A stretch of 64,000 nucleotides of DNA from Gramella jeungdoensis. Lineage in GTDB: Bacteria > Bacteroidota > Bacteroidia > Flavobacteriales > Flavobacteriaceae. This document shows, one piece after another, positions 8,926 to 17,145 of this stretch (position 1 is its first letter; each line of letters starts with the position of its first letter). The translations under genes and the position numbers were made by a program. The notes beneath the pieces are model-generated. The model did not search any database. It had not been told where the DNA came from and worked only from the letters and a program-made list of their open reading frames with translations. The stretch covers positions 434,001 to 498,000 of the forward strand of contig NZ_JAMSCK010000001.1 of the NCBI RefSeq assembly GCF_023805255.1. The letters are read 5' to 3'.

Positions 8926-9939
8926 TTATTTGCTAAATCTGTGCAGCGTGTAGGTCATCCCTGCCAGCAGCATAAATGCACCTACCTGGTGCAATACACC
9001 AAGCCAGATTGGAACCGCATAAATAAGGGTGAAAACTCCTAAAATGAATTGCACAAATACCATAGCCAGAAGGAAATTAATTCCGTTCTTCTGTAAATGT
9101 GTAAGCTGTATACTTCTGGATCTATACCAGATATATCCAATCACAGCTACTACAATATAGGCCAGATATCGGTGAACGAATTGCACCCCGCTTTTACCTT
9201 CAATAAAATTACGCCATACAGGACTCTGCTCGGTGTAAACGGTTTCATGGATAAGCTTGCCTTCGGTCATCATAGGCCAGAAATTATGGATAAAACCGGC
9301 ATCAAGACCAGCGACAAAGGCACCCCAGATAATCTGGATGAGCAAGATCCCCATTCCTAATCTTAGAAGATTCCTGAAACCGAAATCGATATTCTTCTTT
9401 TCAGGATAAATTATATCCAGCGCCACCCATAGGGCATAAGCAAAAGTGATAAAGGCAGTTGTAAGATGCATGGCAAGTCTGTAATGGCTCACCCAGGGCA
9501 TATCTACCAGGCCGCTCTTCACCATATACCAACCCAGAAAGCCCTGGAAGGCTCCAAGTCCCAGAAGGATTAAAGACTTTTTTATGGTGGAACGCGAAAG
9601 TTGTTTTTTGATAAGAAAATACAGAAATGGAATTATAAAAACCACCCCGATAAACCTTCCAATCACTCTATGTAACCATTCCCAGAAATAAATGTCCTTA
9701 AATTCCTCAAGGCCAAAATGATAATGCAATTTCTGATATTCAGGATATTGTTTGTAAAGCTCAAAAGCTTCCTGCCATTCCTGTTCGTTCATGGGAGGGA
9801 TGGTTCCGCTTATAAGTTTGTAATTCGAGATAGAGAGTCCGGAATTTGTAAGTCTTGTAATTCCGCCCACGATCACCATAAGAAAAATCAGTAAGCACCC
9901 GGTTAGCAGCCAGTAAACTACCTTTTTGTTGTCTTTCAT
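8926..9939 (-). CDS. ctaA: Heme A synthase (COX15/CtaA family)
   Basis: Membrane enzyme that oxidises the C8 methyl of heme O to a formyl group, giving heme A for aa3-type cytochrome oxidases. The 337-residue sequence has eight hydrophobic helices. Conserved pieces include VGGITRLTNSGLSI after the first helix, EFKDIYFWEWLHRVIGR (heme-ligand His in helix 2 region), HYRLAMHLTTAFITFA, QFVHRYLAYIVV and GVLHQVGAFMLLAGMTYTLHR. The four histidines expected for two heme sites are present. It appears to be a single gene, downstream of cca on the same strand; the cytochrome oxidase genes are not in this window. The symbol ctaA is used for the family; the eukaryote-like COX15 type would be equally apt. 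Confidence 0.93.
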   Translation of the reverse strand: MKDNKKVVYWLLTGCLLIFLMVIVGGITRLTNSGLSISNYKLISGTIPPMNEQEWQEAFELYKQYPEYQKLHYHFGLEEFKDIYFWEWLHRVIGRFIGVVFIIPFLYFLIKKQLSRSTIKKSLILLGLGAFQGFLGWYMVKSGLVDMPWVSHYRLAMHLTTAFITFAYALWVALDIIYPEKKNIDFGFRNLLRLGMGILLIQIIWGAFVAGLDAGFIHNFWPMMTEGKLIHETVYTEQSPVWRNFIEGKSGVQFVHRYLAYIVVAVIGYIWYRSRSIQLTHLQKNGINFLLAMVFVQFILGVFTLIYAVPIWLGVLHQVGAFMLLAGMTYTLHRFSK

Positions 9940-9975
9940 TGAAATAATATTAAGTATAAAAAACTCAAAATCATC

Positions 9976-11421
9976 TTATTTGGTGGTTGGGTTGTTTGGG
10001 ACACTTAGGCCCAGTTCTTTTCCTTTTTTCAGCATAAAATCACGGGCCGGTCCATATTCATTCGGAATATCTCCTTCCAGGATCGCTTCTTTTATAGCAT
10101 CTTTAATCAGTCCGACCTCACGACTTGGCTTTATATCGAAGGTTTCCATGATCTCTTCACCGCTAACCGGAGGCTGAAAATTACGGATATGGTCCCGTTC
10201 TTCCACCTCTTCTATTTTATTCCTGACCTTTTGAAAGTTATTATGGTATTTCTTGAAGCGTTTTGGATTCTTTGTGGTGATATCAGCCTCACAAAGCGTC
10301 ATCAAATCTTCGATATTATCTCCAGCATCGAACACTAGTCTTCTGACGGCTGAATCGGTTACGTTTTCATCGGCAATGGCTATAGGTCTTGAGCTAAGCA
10401 ATACCATCTTCTGAACGAATTTCATCTTTTCATTAAGCGGTAGTCTTAGCCTTTTAAAAAGTTTATAAACCATTTTGGCGCCCACAAATTCATGGCCGTG
10501 AAAGGTCCAGCCGATCTTTTTATGGAACTTCTTGGTCGGGGCTTTTCCAATATCATGAAGCAGGGCGGCCCATCTCAACCAAAGGTCATCTGTGTTTTCT
10601 GAAATATTATCTACTACCTCGAGGGTGTGCCAGAAATTATCCTTGTGTTTCTGGCCTTCCACTTCATCAATTCCCTGCAGGGCCGTAAGTTCCGGAAGGA
10701 TCTTCTTCAATAGGCCGGTCTTATAAAGCAGGGCAAAACCCTTCGAAGGTTTTTCGCTAAGAAGGATCTTATTGAGCTCATCTACTATACGCTCTTTTGA
10801 AATGATCTTTATCCGGTCGCGATTCCTTTTAATGGCCTTTAGGGATTCTGCTTCAATGATGAAATTAAGCTGTGTTGCAAACCTAATGGCGCGGTACATT
10901 CTTAAAGGATCGTCAGAATAGGTAATGTCGGGATCCAGGGGTGTCCTGATGACCTTTTTATTAAGATCCTCATAACCATTGAAGGGATCTAACAGATCAC
11001 CAAAGCCGTCTTTATTCAGTTTAAGAGCAAGGGCATTTATGGTGAAATCCCTTCGGTTTTGATCGTCTTCCAGTGTGCCATCTTCAACTATAGGTTTCCT
11101 GCTGTCTTTGCGATAGCTTTCTTTTCTTGCTCCAACAAATTCTATTTCATGATCATCTGCCCGCAGCATTGCAGTTCCAAAATTCTTGAATACCTGAACC
11201 TTGGGTTTGTTTGGAAGTTTTTCAGAAACCTTTTTAGCCAATTCGATACCGCTGCCAACTGCGACAATATCGATATCTTTAGGCTCCCCTCTTTCCAGAA
11301 TATGATCGCGAACATAGCCCCCAATCACATAGGCATCCACAGAAAGTTCATCCGCAGCTTCTGAAATAACATTGAAAATCTGGTGGTGTAAAGCTTTACT
11401 GTAATTGTGGTATTTCGGCAT
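9976..11421 (-). CDS. cca: CCA-adding tRNA nucleotidyltransferase with HD domain
   Basis: Adds or repairs the 3'-CCA end of tRNAs. The 481-residue protein has the class II nucleotidyltransferase head with GGYVRDH (34-40) and the catalytic Asp pair in KDIDIV (49-53), the RRDFTINALAL motif and the YSDDPLRMYRAIRFA nucleotide-recognition block. An HD domain follows (RWAALLHDIGKAPTK), as in CCA enzymes with phosphohydrolase activity on cyclic phosphates or simply tRNA tail binding. Five bases separate its ATG from the stop of tsaC upstream, so the two tRNA-maturation genes form an operon. Alternative: a poly(A) polymerase, less likely because no other CCA enzyme is seen here, though that cannot be excluded from one window. 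Confidence 0.92.
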   Translation of the reverse strand: MPKYHNYSKALHHQIFNVISEAADELSVDAYVIGGYVRDHILERGEPKDIDIVAVGSGIELAKKVSEKLPNKPKVQVFKNFGTAMLRADDHEIEFVGARKESYRKDSRKPIVEDGTLEDDQNRRDFTINALALKLNKDGFGDLLDPFNGYEDLNKKVIRTPLDPDITYSDDPLRMYRAIRFATQLNFIIEAESLKAIKRNRDRIKIISKERIVDELNKILLSEKPSKGFALLYKTGLLKKILPELTALQGIDEVEGQKHKDNFWHTLEVVDNISENTDDLWLRWAALLHDIGKAPTKKFHKKIGWTFHGHEFVGAKMVYKLFKRLRLPLNEKMKFVQKMVLLSSRPIAIADENVTDSAVRRLVFDAGDNIEDLMTLCEADITTKNPKRFKKYHNNFQKVRNKIEEVEERDHIRNFQPPVSGEEIMETFDIKPSREVGLIKDAIKEAILEGDIPNEYGPARDFMLKKGKELGLSVPNNPTTK

Positions 11422-11425
11422 CTGT

Positions 11426-11995
11426 CTATTTGCGTATCACTTTCACCTGGCCATCGTTACTCAATTTGATGATTGCCGATGGTTGAGGTGTTTTTTTTGA
11501 ACGCTGCAAATTTACTACATAGTCCACACCTTTTAAAATTTGAGGCGAGATTTGATCGAAGGATTGTGGAGTAGGCTGACCGCTTATATTTGCCGAAGTA
11601 GAAACGAGCGGTCTTCGCATTTTTTTAATGAGTTCAGAACAGAATTTATCCCTAACTACCCTTATGCCCAGTGTATCATCTTCACCAACAAGATTTTCTG
11701 CAATGCGTATGGGTTTATCATAGATCACAGTGGTTGGTTTTTTTGCATATTTCAGGATATCATAGGCCATTTCGGGAACGTCCTCTACATACTGCTCTAG
11801 CATCTTGAAATTGGAAACCAGGCAGATCAGTGCTTTAGACTCTTCTCTTTTTTTAAGTTTGTAGACCTTATCAATAGCTTCTGCATTGGTGGCATCACAG
11901 CCAATTCCCCATACAGTGTCTGTAGGGTAGAGGATAATGCCTCCTTTTTTTATTACTTCCAGACAATTTCTTATCTCCTGATCAATTCTTTCCAT
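11426..11995 (-). CDS. tsaC: L-threonylcarbamoyladenylate synthase (Sua5/YciO/YrdC)
   Basis: Makes threonylcarbamoyl-AMP from threonine, bicarbonate and ATP for the t6A37 modification of ANN-decoding tRNAs. The signature stretch KKGGIILYPTDTVWGIGCDA is at the N-terminus, followed by KLKKREESKALICLVS, RKFCSELIKKM-like and STSANISGQPTP, all family hallmarks. I place the start at MERIDQEIRN (11995), giving 189 residues; upstream in-frame ATGs at 12004 and 12016 would lie deeper inside the preceding glycosyltransferase gene. Even so, 14 bases overlap. The overlap suggests cotranscription with the glycosyltransferase upstream and cca downstream, although the functions are unrelated. Confidence 0.92.
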   Translation of the reverse strand: MERIDQEIRNCLEVIKKGGIILYPTDTVWGIGCDATNAEAIDKVYKLKKREESKALICLVSNFKMLEQYVEDVPEMAYDILKYAKKPTTVIYDKPIRIAENLVGEDDTLGIRVVRDKFCSELIKKMRRPLVSTSANISGQPTPQSFDQISPQILKGVDYVVNLQRSKKTPQPSAIIKLSNDGQVKVIRK

Positions 11996-13088
11996 AGAGC
12001 ACATTTTTATATTCAAACAGGGTTCTTTCGGCCATTACGCTAGTTGTAAAGTTCTCTTCAAGTATTTTATATGACTTTTCTGCAAACTTTTGCTGTAATT
12101 CCCTGTCCCGCGACAAAGCTATCAATTTATCTGCTAAACTCTCTATTTCGTATGGATTGGTTAACAAACCATTTTCAGAATCTTTAATGACCTCCGGGAT
12201 ACCTCCAACATTGGTGCTTACCACCGGAACCTTATGATAGAAACTTTCATAGATAAACTGGGGTAAACCTTCACTCTGGGAAGTGAGTAAAGAAATATCG
12301 AATTGTGGGATAAAATCAGAGCCATTTGGCAGGAAACCCATGAAGTTTATAGCGTTTTCCAGTCCTTTCTCTTTGATCATTTCAGTGTAGATCTTCGTTC
12401 TTTTGGTAAAACTACCTATCTGAATAAAATGAAAATGTTTCTGTTCCTTTATATTGATAAGGTGATCTATCAGCTTAACCCATGTTTCCAGGTTCTTAGC
12501 GCGAATATGGTTAGCTACAGTCCCAACGATGATCTTATCTGAAGGAATATTGAGTTTTTCTCTTAGCCTGAAAGGAGCGGTCCCCGGTTTATTGTTCGTT
12601 GTACCGTGATAGATGGTCACTAACTTTGAGCCATCTTTGATCCCTTCGCTGGTTATCCTTTTTGTTTCTTCAGATACACAAAGAACTTTTTTTATGTTTT
12701 GGTGATTGTATTTATATAAAGTTCTTTTCCTGTTTTTTATAGGGAAGGAAGTTTTCTTACTTAAGATAAAAGGCGGAAGTTTTGCCAGTTTTGTTGCTGA
12801 AACGGCCAGCGTAAGAGCTGTAGGATCGTGAATATGGATAAGATCTATTTTTTCCTTTTTGCAGATGCTGATGATCTTAATAGAATATCGGAGGTCAAAT
12901 TTTATGCTCAGCGGAGCTCTGATATGTCTAATATCATGATCCTTTAGAACATTAGAAAAAGTAGAGTTTTTCACCGTTAATATGAAATTCTCAACTCCTG
13001 AAAAATCACTCATTTCTCTGCAAAGGTTAAGGATATGATTCTCCCCGCCTCCAAAGGTTTTTACAGCAGATAAATGCAGAACTTTCAT
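11982..13088 (-). CDS. Glycosyltransferase family 4 (GT-B fold)
   Basis: 368-residue cytoplasmic/peripheral glycosyltransferase. The N-terminal acceptor domain starts with MKVLHLSAVKTFGGGENHILNLCREM, the classic GT4 beginning with the glycine loop. The C-terminal donor domain has IVGTVANHIRAKNLETWVKLI, then FMGFLPNGSDFIPQFDISLLTSQSEGLPQFIYESF, in which the EGLPQFIYE segment is the nucleotide-sugar binding E-x7-E motif, and SENGLLTNPYEIESLADKL. It probably transfers a hexose from a UDP- or GDP-sugar to a lipid-linked or LPS acceptor. It is the first of six glycan-related genes in this block and points away from the GT2 gene at 13269. The actual sugar is unknown. Confidence 0.88.
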   Translation of the reverse strand: MKVLHLSAVKTFGGGENHILNLCREMSDFSGVENFILTVKNSTFSNVLKDHDIRHIRAPLSIKFDLRYSIKIISICKKEKIDLIHIHDPTALTLAVSATKLAKLPPFILSKKTSFPIKNRKRTLYKYNHQNIKKVLCVSEETKRITSEGIKDGSKLVTIYHGTTNNKPGTAPFRLREKLNIPSDKIIVGTVANHIRAKNLETWVKLIDHLINIKEQKHFHFIQIGSFTKRTKIYTEMIKEKGLENAINFMGFLPNGSDFIPQFDISLLTSQSEGLPQFIYESFYHKVPVVSTNVGGIPEVIKDSENGLLTNPYEIESLADKLIALSRDRELQQKFAEKSYKILEENFTTSVMAERTLFEYKNVLYGKN

Positions 13089-13210
13089 ATTAACAATATC
13101 ATTAATGTGATCACGAAGTTAAGAAGAGCAAAAGTAAGCCAATATCAGAAATTAAAGAATTTCGTCTTTTCCTGATTTTCAGTAAAAACATCTATGATCA
13201 TAATTATTCT

Positions 13211-13218
13211 TAATTTTG
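13211..13218 (+). promoter_or_regulatory. Bacteroidota -7 box (TAATTTTG)
   Basis: TAnnTTTG match 50 bases before the ATG at 13269. The resulting leader would contain the six-codon open frame at 13252. No -33 TTG was found. Confidence 0.45.
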
Positions 13219-13251
13219 GCTGAGTTTAGAACTTGTACCACTATCTCACAT

Positions 13252-13272
13252 ATGATTGAAAAACAGGGATGA
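13252..13272 (+). other. Six-codon upstream open frame overlapping a GT2 start
   Basis: ATG-ATT-GAA-AAA-CAG-GGA-TGA (MIEKQG). Its stop overlaps the ATG of the glycosyltransferase gene in the ATGA arrangement, which is the geometry of translational coupling. It could feed ribosomes to the downstream start in a genome that hardly uses Shine-Dalgarno sequences. Chance occurrence is also possible. Confidence 0.3.
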
Positions 13273-14063
13273 CTGTAGCCTTATTGATTTCTACTTATAA
13301 CTGGCCCGAAGCGCTTGATCTTGTTCTCAGGAGCGTGAAAAATCAGTCTGTAATGCCTAATGAAATTTTAATCGCCGATGATGGTTCTACCGAAATAACA
13401 AAAAAGCTTATTGAGAAGTTTCAAGAGGAGGGACTTCCAATAAAACATTTCTGGCAGGAAGATAAAGGATTCAGGAAATCTCAAATCCTGAACAAGGCTA
13501 TAGCTGGTGCCAAATCAGATTATATAATTCAGGTTGACGGAGACTGTATACTTCACCGGAACTTTGTAGAAGATCATAAGCAAAATGCAGAAATAGGGAA
13601 TTTTCTGTTTGGGAGTAGGGTGAATATTAAAGAGGATGCTATTGAAAAGGTCTTACCTAAAAGAAAAATAAAATTCAGCTTCTTTTCAGGGAAAATATCG
13701 AAAAGAACCAGGAATCTTCGTGTTCCATTTCTAAGCTCGTTTTATAAGGAAACTGATATTCTTAGCAAAAAAGTAAGAGGCTGTAATATTTCCTACTGGA
13801 GGTCAGATTTTATTGCCATTAATGGTTATAACGAAGCTATGACCGGCTGGGGGAAAGAAGATTCTGAAATGGTGGTAAGACTTTTGAATAATGGGATAAA
13901 TGGTCGACGACTTCGATATGCCGGAATAGTCTATCATATCTGGCATATCGAAAAATCACGGGAAAGAGAAGTGATAAATTCCGGCATCCAGGCCAAAGCC
14001 ATAGAGAATAAATTAACCCGGTGCGAAAATGGAATAGATCAATATCTGTCTGCTCCAAAATAA
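13269..14063 (+). CDS. Glycosyltransferase family 2 with galactosyltransferase-type C-terminus
   Basis: 264-residue GT-A fold enzyme. The start TVALLISTYNWPEALDLVLRSV and NEILIADDGSTEITKKLI give the nucleotide-sugar site, and YIIQVDGDCILHRNFVEDH holds the metal-binding DxD (DGD). The C-terminal block GCNISYWRSDFIAINGYNEAMTGWGKEDSEMVVRLLNNG is the ED-containing segment found in chondroitin-synthase/galactosyltransferase-like GT2 proteins. It thus probably adds a hexose or HexNAc during surface-glycan synthesis. It diverges from the GT4 gene and converges on the TagB-like gene, only 5 bases away. Confidence 0.88.
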   Translation: MTVALLISTYNWPEALDLVLRSVKNQSVMPNEILIADDGSTEITKKLIEKFQEEGLPIKHFWQEDKGFRKSQILNKAIAGAKSDYIIQVDGDCILHRNFVEDHKQNAEIGNFLFGSRVNIKEDAIEKVLPKRKIKFSFFSGKISKRTRNLRVPFLSSFYKETDILSKKVRGCNISYWRSDFIAINGYNEAMTGWGKEDSEMVVRLLNNGINGRRLRYAGIVYHIWHIEKSREREVINSGIQAKAIENKLTRCENGIDQYLSAPK

Positions 14064-14068
14064 CATTC

Positions 14069-15196
14069 TTAATTCAGAAAATCCCTTATAGCCTTTGCAG
14101 CCCTTTCGGATGCTGTACTGCCCTTTTCTGAATAAAAATTCTCAGCGGTCATTTTTTCCTGAATCGGCTTATATTCTTTAAAGTTATGTTGTGTGTTCTT
14201 TAAGGCCTGGTCAAGTTTTTCTGCTCCACTTATAACTTCTCCTAATTTCCAGAATCTGAAAGAAATATCATTTTTGTAATCAAAATTGTTAGGATTGAGG
14301 AATATGCAGGGCCTTGGCTCGATAATAAATTCGAATACCTGGCTGGAGACATCACCTAAATAGATATCTGCGTACCTGGTATAGGCCATATTTACACTAT
14401 CAACGCTGCCAGGATCGATCAGAATGTGATCGGCTTTAAAGTATTTTTCGGGGATTTCACTTAATTTTCGGTTTCCCTTTAATTCCTGGAACAGATTCAA
14501 ATGAGGTGCAAAGATCAGGTTGTAACGATCCTGATTGTAGAAGTATTCGAGCACTTTTAGTCCTTCCTTATCCCAGGAAGTGTATTCAGGATCAAAATGG
14601 GGATTGTAGATCACCGTTGGTTTTTGATTGCTGAAATACTCCTTTTTTTCATCTTTTTCCACAACATCAATTTTGGGATATCCAATGGTCATAGGTTTCG
14701 GTCCCAGTATTCCCATCTCCTCAAACTGGTCATAATTAAATTGCCCGTATAGTAATTGAGCGTCAAAATCCAACAGGTCTTTATTGTAACTATAGGCCCT
14801 TCCGGGAGGACCATGGCCAAATTTGATAAGTTTGGGATAAGCTCCGGTTCTCCATTTTAATAGATAGTGATGAAAATAATCGGTAAAGATCAGCGCATCG
14901 AAATTTTCCAGCAGGTATTTCTTATGTTTCTTTATCCAGAAGCCTTTTCTTGGCAAGTCCCTGTTTTTTAGCTTGTCAGTAAATCTTCTGAAGCGTTTGG
15001 TTTCCAGCCGCCTTACCTTAATATTTGTATCTCCTAACTTTTCAATGCTTTCAAATAACAGGTCATCGCATCGGGGATGGGTCAGGATTTCTACATCTTC
15101 CGTCTTGGCCAATTCAGCAGCAACACTTATAAAATGAAAAAGATGATGTATTTCATCCAGGTACAAAAAACCGATTCTTTTCTTTTTTTGCTGCAT
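14069..15196 (-). CDS. CDP-glycerol glycerophosphotransferase-like (TagB/SpsB) protein
   Basis: 375-residue GT-B-type protein. Family features are KFGHGPPGRAYSYNKDLLDFDAQLLYG (acceptor side with conserved His), IGYPKIDVV, TVIYNPHFDPEYTSWDKEG (second conserved His), LIFAPHLNLF, and ADIYLGDVSSQVFEFI, the counterpart of the TDYSS motif of teichoic-acid glycerophosphotransferases. In Gram-negative bacteria relatives transfer a polyol phosphate, or sugars, to capsule or LPS. With no signal peptide it acts on the cytoplasmic face. The gene points opposite to its two neighbours. An exact donor cannot be assigned. Confidence 0.75.
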   Translation of the reverse strand: MQQKKKRIGFLYLDEIHHLFHFISVAAELAKTEDVEILTHPRCDDLLFESIEKLGDTNIKVRRLETKRFRRFTDKLKNRDLPRKGFWIKKHKKYLLENFDALIFTDYFHHYLLKWRTGAYPKLIKFGHGPPGRAYSYNKDLLDFDAQLLYGQFNYDQFEEMGILGPKPMTIGYPKIDVVEKDEKKEYFSNQKPTVIYNPHFDPEYTSWDKEGLKVLEYFYNQDRYNLIFAPHLNLFQELKGNRKLSEIPEKYFKADHILIDPGSVDSVNMAYTRYADIYLGDVSSQVFEFIIEPRPCIFLNPNNFDYKNDISFRFWKLGEVISGAEKLDQALKNTQHNFKEYKPIQEKMTAENFYSEKGSTASERAAKAIRDFLN

Positions 15197-15224
15197 ATAT
15201 TAAGTCTCAAATTTTGTGATTTTA

Positions 15225-15232
15225 CAAAATTA
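15225..15232 (-). promoter_or_regulatory. Bacteroidota -7 box (TAATTTTG on minus)
   Basis: Minus-strand TAATTTTG 28 bases before the ATG at 15196; no clear -33 TTG. Confidence 0.45.
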
Positions 15233-15309
15233 ATTTGGAAGAAATAATCTTTGTAAACACTTTCTTTTATTTCTTTTTACAATTAAACTTTCCATAATTC
15301 CATTTATAG

Positions 15310-15317
15310 TAGATTTG
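15310..15317 (+). promoter_or_regulatory. -7 box (TAGATTTG) directly before an ATG
   Basis: Perfect TAnnTTTG whose last base is 5 nt before the A of the ATG at 15322. In Bacteroidota transcription starts a few bases after this box, so the mRNA would start at or next to the ATG. Confidence 0.5.
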
Positions 15318-15321
15318 CAGT

Positions 15322-16077
15322 ATGAAAGCTAAGTGGAATCAGGCTTACGAGTCTCAGAAAGAGAGGATTTTACAGTGTGTTGAAAACTTCCATTCAGAAG
15401 GTGAGATCCTTTATGATGGGAGAAATATGATCAAAACCTTTGAGGTTAATGGTATCAAAATCAATATTAAATCTTTCAGGATTCCCAACCTTGTCAATAA
15501 GATAGCCTACCGCTTTTTCAGGAAATCCAAGGCCGAAAGATCATTTATATATGCCAGTATTTTAAAGGAAAAAGGAATAGGGACCCCAGATCCCATAGCC
15601 TATTTTGAAGAAACTTCAGCTTTGGCATTTAAAAGGAGCTTTTATGTAAGCCAACAGGTAGACTACGATCTGACTTTTCGTGAACTGGTAGACGATCCTG
15701 ATTTGCCCGAGCACGAAGAAATACTTCGTGCCTTTACACGCTTCACGTATTCGTTGCACGAAAATGATATTCTATTTCTGGATCATTCGCCCGGGAATAC
15801 CCTTGTCCGGCGAAATAATGGCGATTATGACTTCTATCTGGTGGACCTGAATCGAATGGTTTTCAAAGAACTTACCGATACTGAACGATATCTGAATTTT
15901 TCCCGGCTTACACCAAAGCGTGAAATGGTGGAGGTAATGGCCGATGAATATGCTAAGCTTATCGAGAGGCCATCTTCGGAGGTTTTCGCGAAAATGTGGT
16001 TTTTTACAGACAGGTTTCAGAAAAAATACTGGAAGAAACAGAAGATAAAAAGCTTATTAAAGCCTGGAAAGAGCTAG
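15322..16077 (+). CDS. LPS-kinase-like protein (InaA/WaaP/Kdo kinase type)
   Basis: 251-residue protein with a minimal eukaryotic-like kinase fold as in WaaP/InaA, which phosphorylate heptose or Kdo in the LPS inner core. Visible features: an N-terminal nucleotide-binding region (INIKSFRIPNLVNKIAYRFFRKSKAERSFIYASILKEKGIGTPDPIAYFEE), the catalytic loop LHENDILFLDHSPGNTLVRR, where D and N fit the D-x4-N pattern, and YDFYLVDLNRMVF as the metal-binding Asp segment. Adjacent GT9 and GT2 genes support an LPS-core role. Its 3' end overlaps the convergent GT9 gene by 4 bases. The promoter box abuts the ATG, suggesting a leaderless mRNA. Confidence 0.8.
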   Translation: MKAKWNQAYESQKERILQCVENFHSEGEILYDGRNMIKTFEVNGIKINIKSFRIPNLVNKIAYRFFRKSKAERSFIYASILKEKGIGTPDPIAYFEETSALAFKRSFYVSQQVDYDLTFRELVDDPDLPEHEEILRAFTRFTYSLHENDILFLDHSPGNTLVRRNNGDYDFYLVDLNRMVFKELTDTERYLNFSRLTPKREMVEVMADEYAKLIERPSSEVFAKMWFFTDRFQKKYWKKQKIKSLLKPGKS

Positions 16078-17141
16078 GTCTTTAGATGAGTTTTTAAAAA
16101 CTCTGAGAGTGCGGGGATTATGAGTTCGGGAGTGAACTGCCTGTATAATTCAAAAGTTTCTTTTTTAATTTCTGAAGCAGACTTGTTCTCGAACGCTTCC
16201 GCCCTGAAGTCTTTCAAATGCAAAGAAATATTATTCACTCCATCCTCAAAAGTAGCCCATCCTTTTTTATCGATCCATGGAGAGAATAGAATGAACGATG
16301 GTTTACCCAGAGCTTTCGCCATATTGATCGCACCTCCATCATTGCCAATTATCATATCGCACTGGTTCATAATGGCGATGAATTCCCGAAGACTTTTACC
16401 TAGAACATCAAAATATACCTTTTCCCTAGTACTTTCTTTGCACATGGATAGAAGTTGCTTTGCCTGCTCTTTCTGGGAAGGGATATAATTAAAGAGAAGA
16501 TTCATTTCTCCCTTGCTCGCAATATGATCTATTAATTGCGACATATACTCAAAAGGGTAGGTCTTCGTATCCATACTACCAATTATGCTAAGCATAATGG
16601 TCATTTTGGAATTGTCTATTCCATTTTTCTTAAACAATTCCCTGGCATAGTTTTTTTCCTCTTCCGTAACCTGAAGTTTTGGCCTGGTTTCAAGTTCTAC
16701 ATTAAGATTGAGAGGTTTAAGTAAAGCAAGCCTATGTTCAATAATCAAACCAATTTCTGAATCGGGATTATCTTCCCTTTCAACCGTATCGGTATATAAA
16801 ATATCGGTGATAGTCTTTTTATAAGTGATCCTTTTTCCAGCTCCGGAAAATGTACTGATAAGATAACTTTCCAGTTTCGCATAAGCATCAATAACTACAT
16901 CATAATTTTCTTTTCTGATAGCTTTCAGTAGTCTGAAAAAAGCCATTTTATTTTTGCGATGTTCTGGTTTAAAAAGTATCAGATTGTCAAAATCCTTATT
17001 TCCCTGAAGCACAGGAGTAGTGGATTCATAAACCATATAATCGATCTGTGCGTTTGGATATGCTTGTCGAAGATTGCTAACAAGAATGCTGCTTACAAGG
17101 ACATCGCCTATCATTTTCTGTTGTATTACCAGTATCTTCAA
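16074..17141 (-). CDS. ADP-heptose:LPS heptosyltransferase-like (GT9)
   Basis: 355-residue GT-B enzyme. The N-terminus MKILVIQQKMIGDVLVSSILVSNLRQAYPNAQIDYMVYE is the standard GT9 start (I-G-D-V-L). The C-terminal domain carries MIIGNDGGAINMAKALGKPSFILFSPW, corresponding to the donor-binding G-x-D-G/S-G-x-x-H-x-A region; here the usual His is Asn (GGAINMA). It probably adds heptose or a related sugar to the LPS core. It lies 4 bases downstream of the GT2 gene on the same strand, so the two form an operon, and overlaps the convergent kinase gene by 4 bases. Confidence 0.85.
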   Translation of the reverse strand: MKILVIQQKMIGDVLVSSILVSNLRQAYPNAQIDYMVYESTTPVLQGNKDFDNLILFKPEHRKNKMAFFRLLKAIRKENYDVVIDAYAKLESYLISTFSGAGKRITYKKTITDILYTDTVEREDNPDSEIGLIIEHRLALLKPLNLNVELETRPKLQVTEEEKNYARELFKKNGIDNSKMTIMLSIIGSMDTKTYPFEYMSQLIDHIASKGEMNLLFNYIPSQKEQAKQLLSMCKESTREKVYFDVLGKSLREFIAIMNQCDMIIGNDGGAINMAKALGKPSFILFSPWIDKKGWATFEDGVNNISLHLKDFRAEAFENKSASEIKKETFELYRQFTPELIIPALSEFLKTHLKT

Positions 17142-17145
17142 GATT

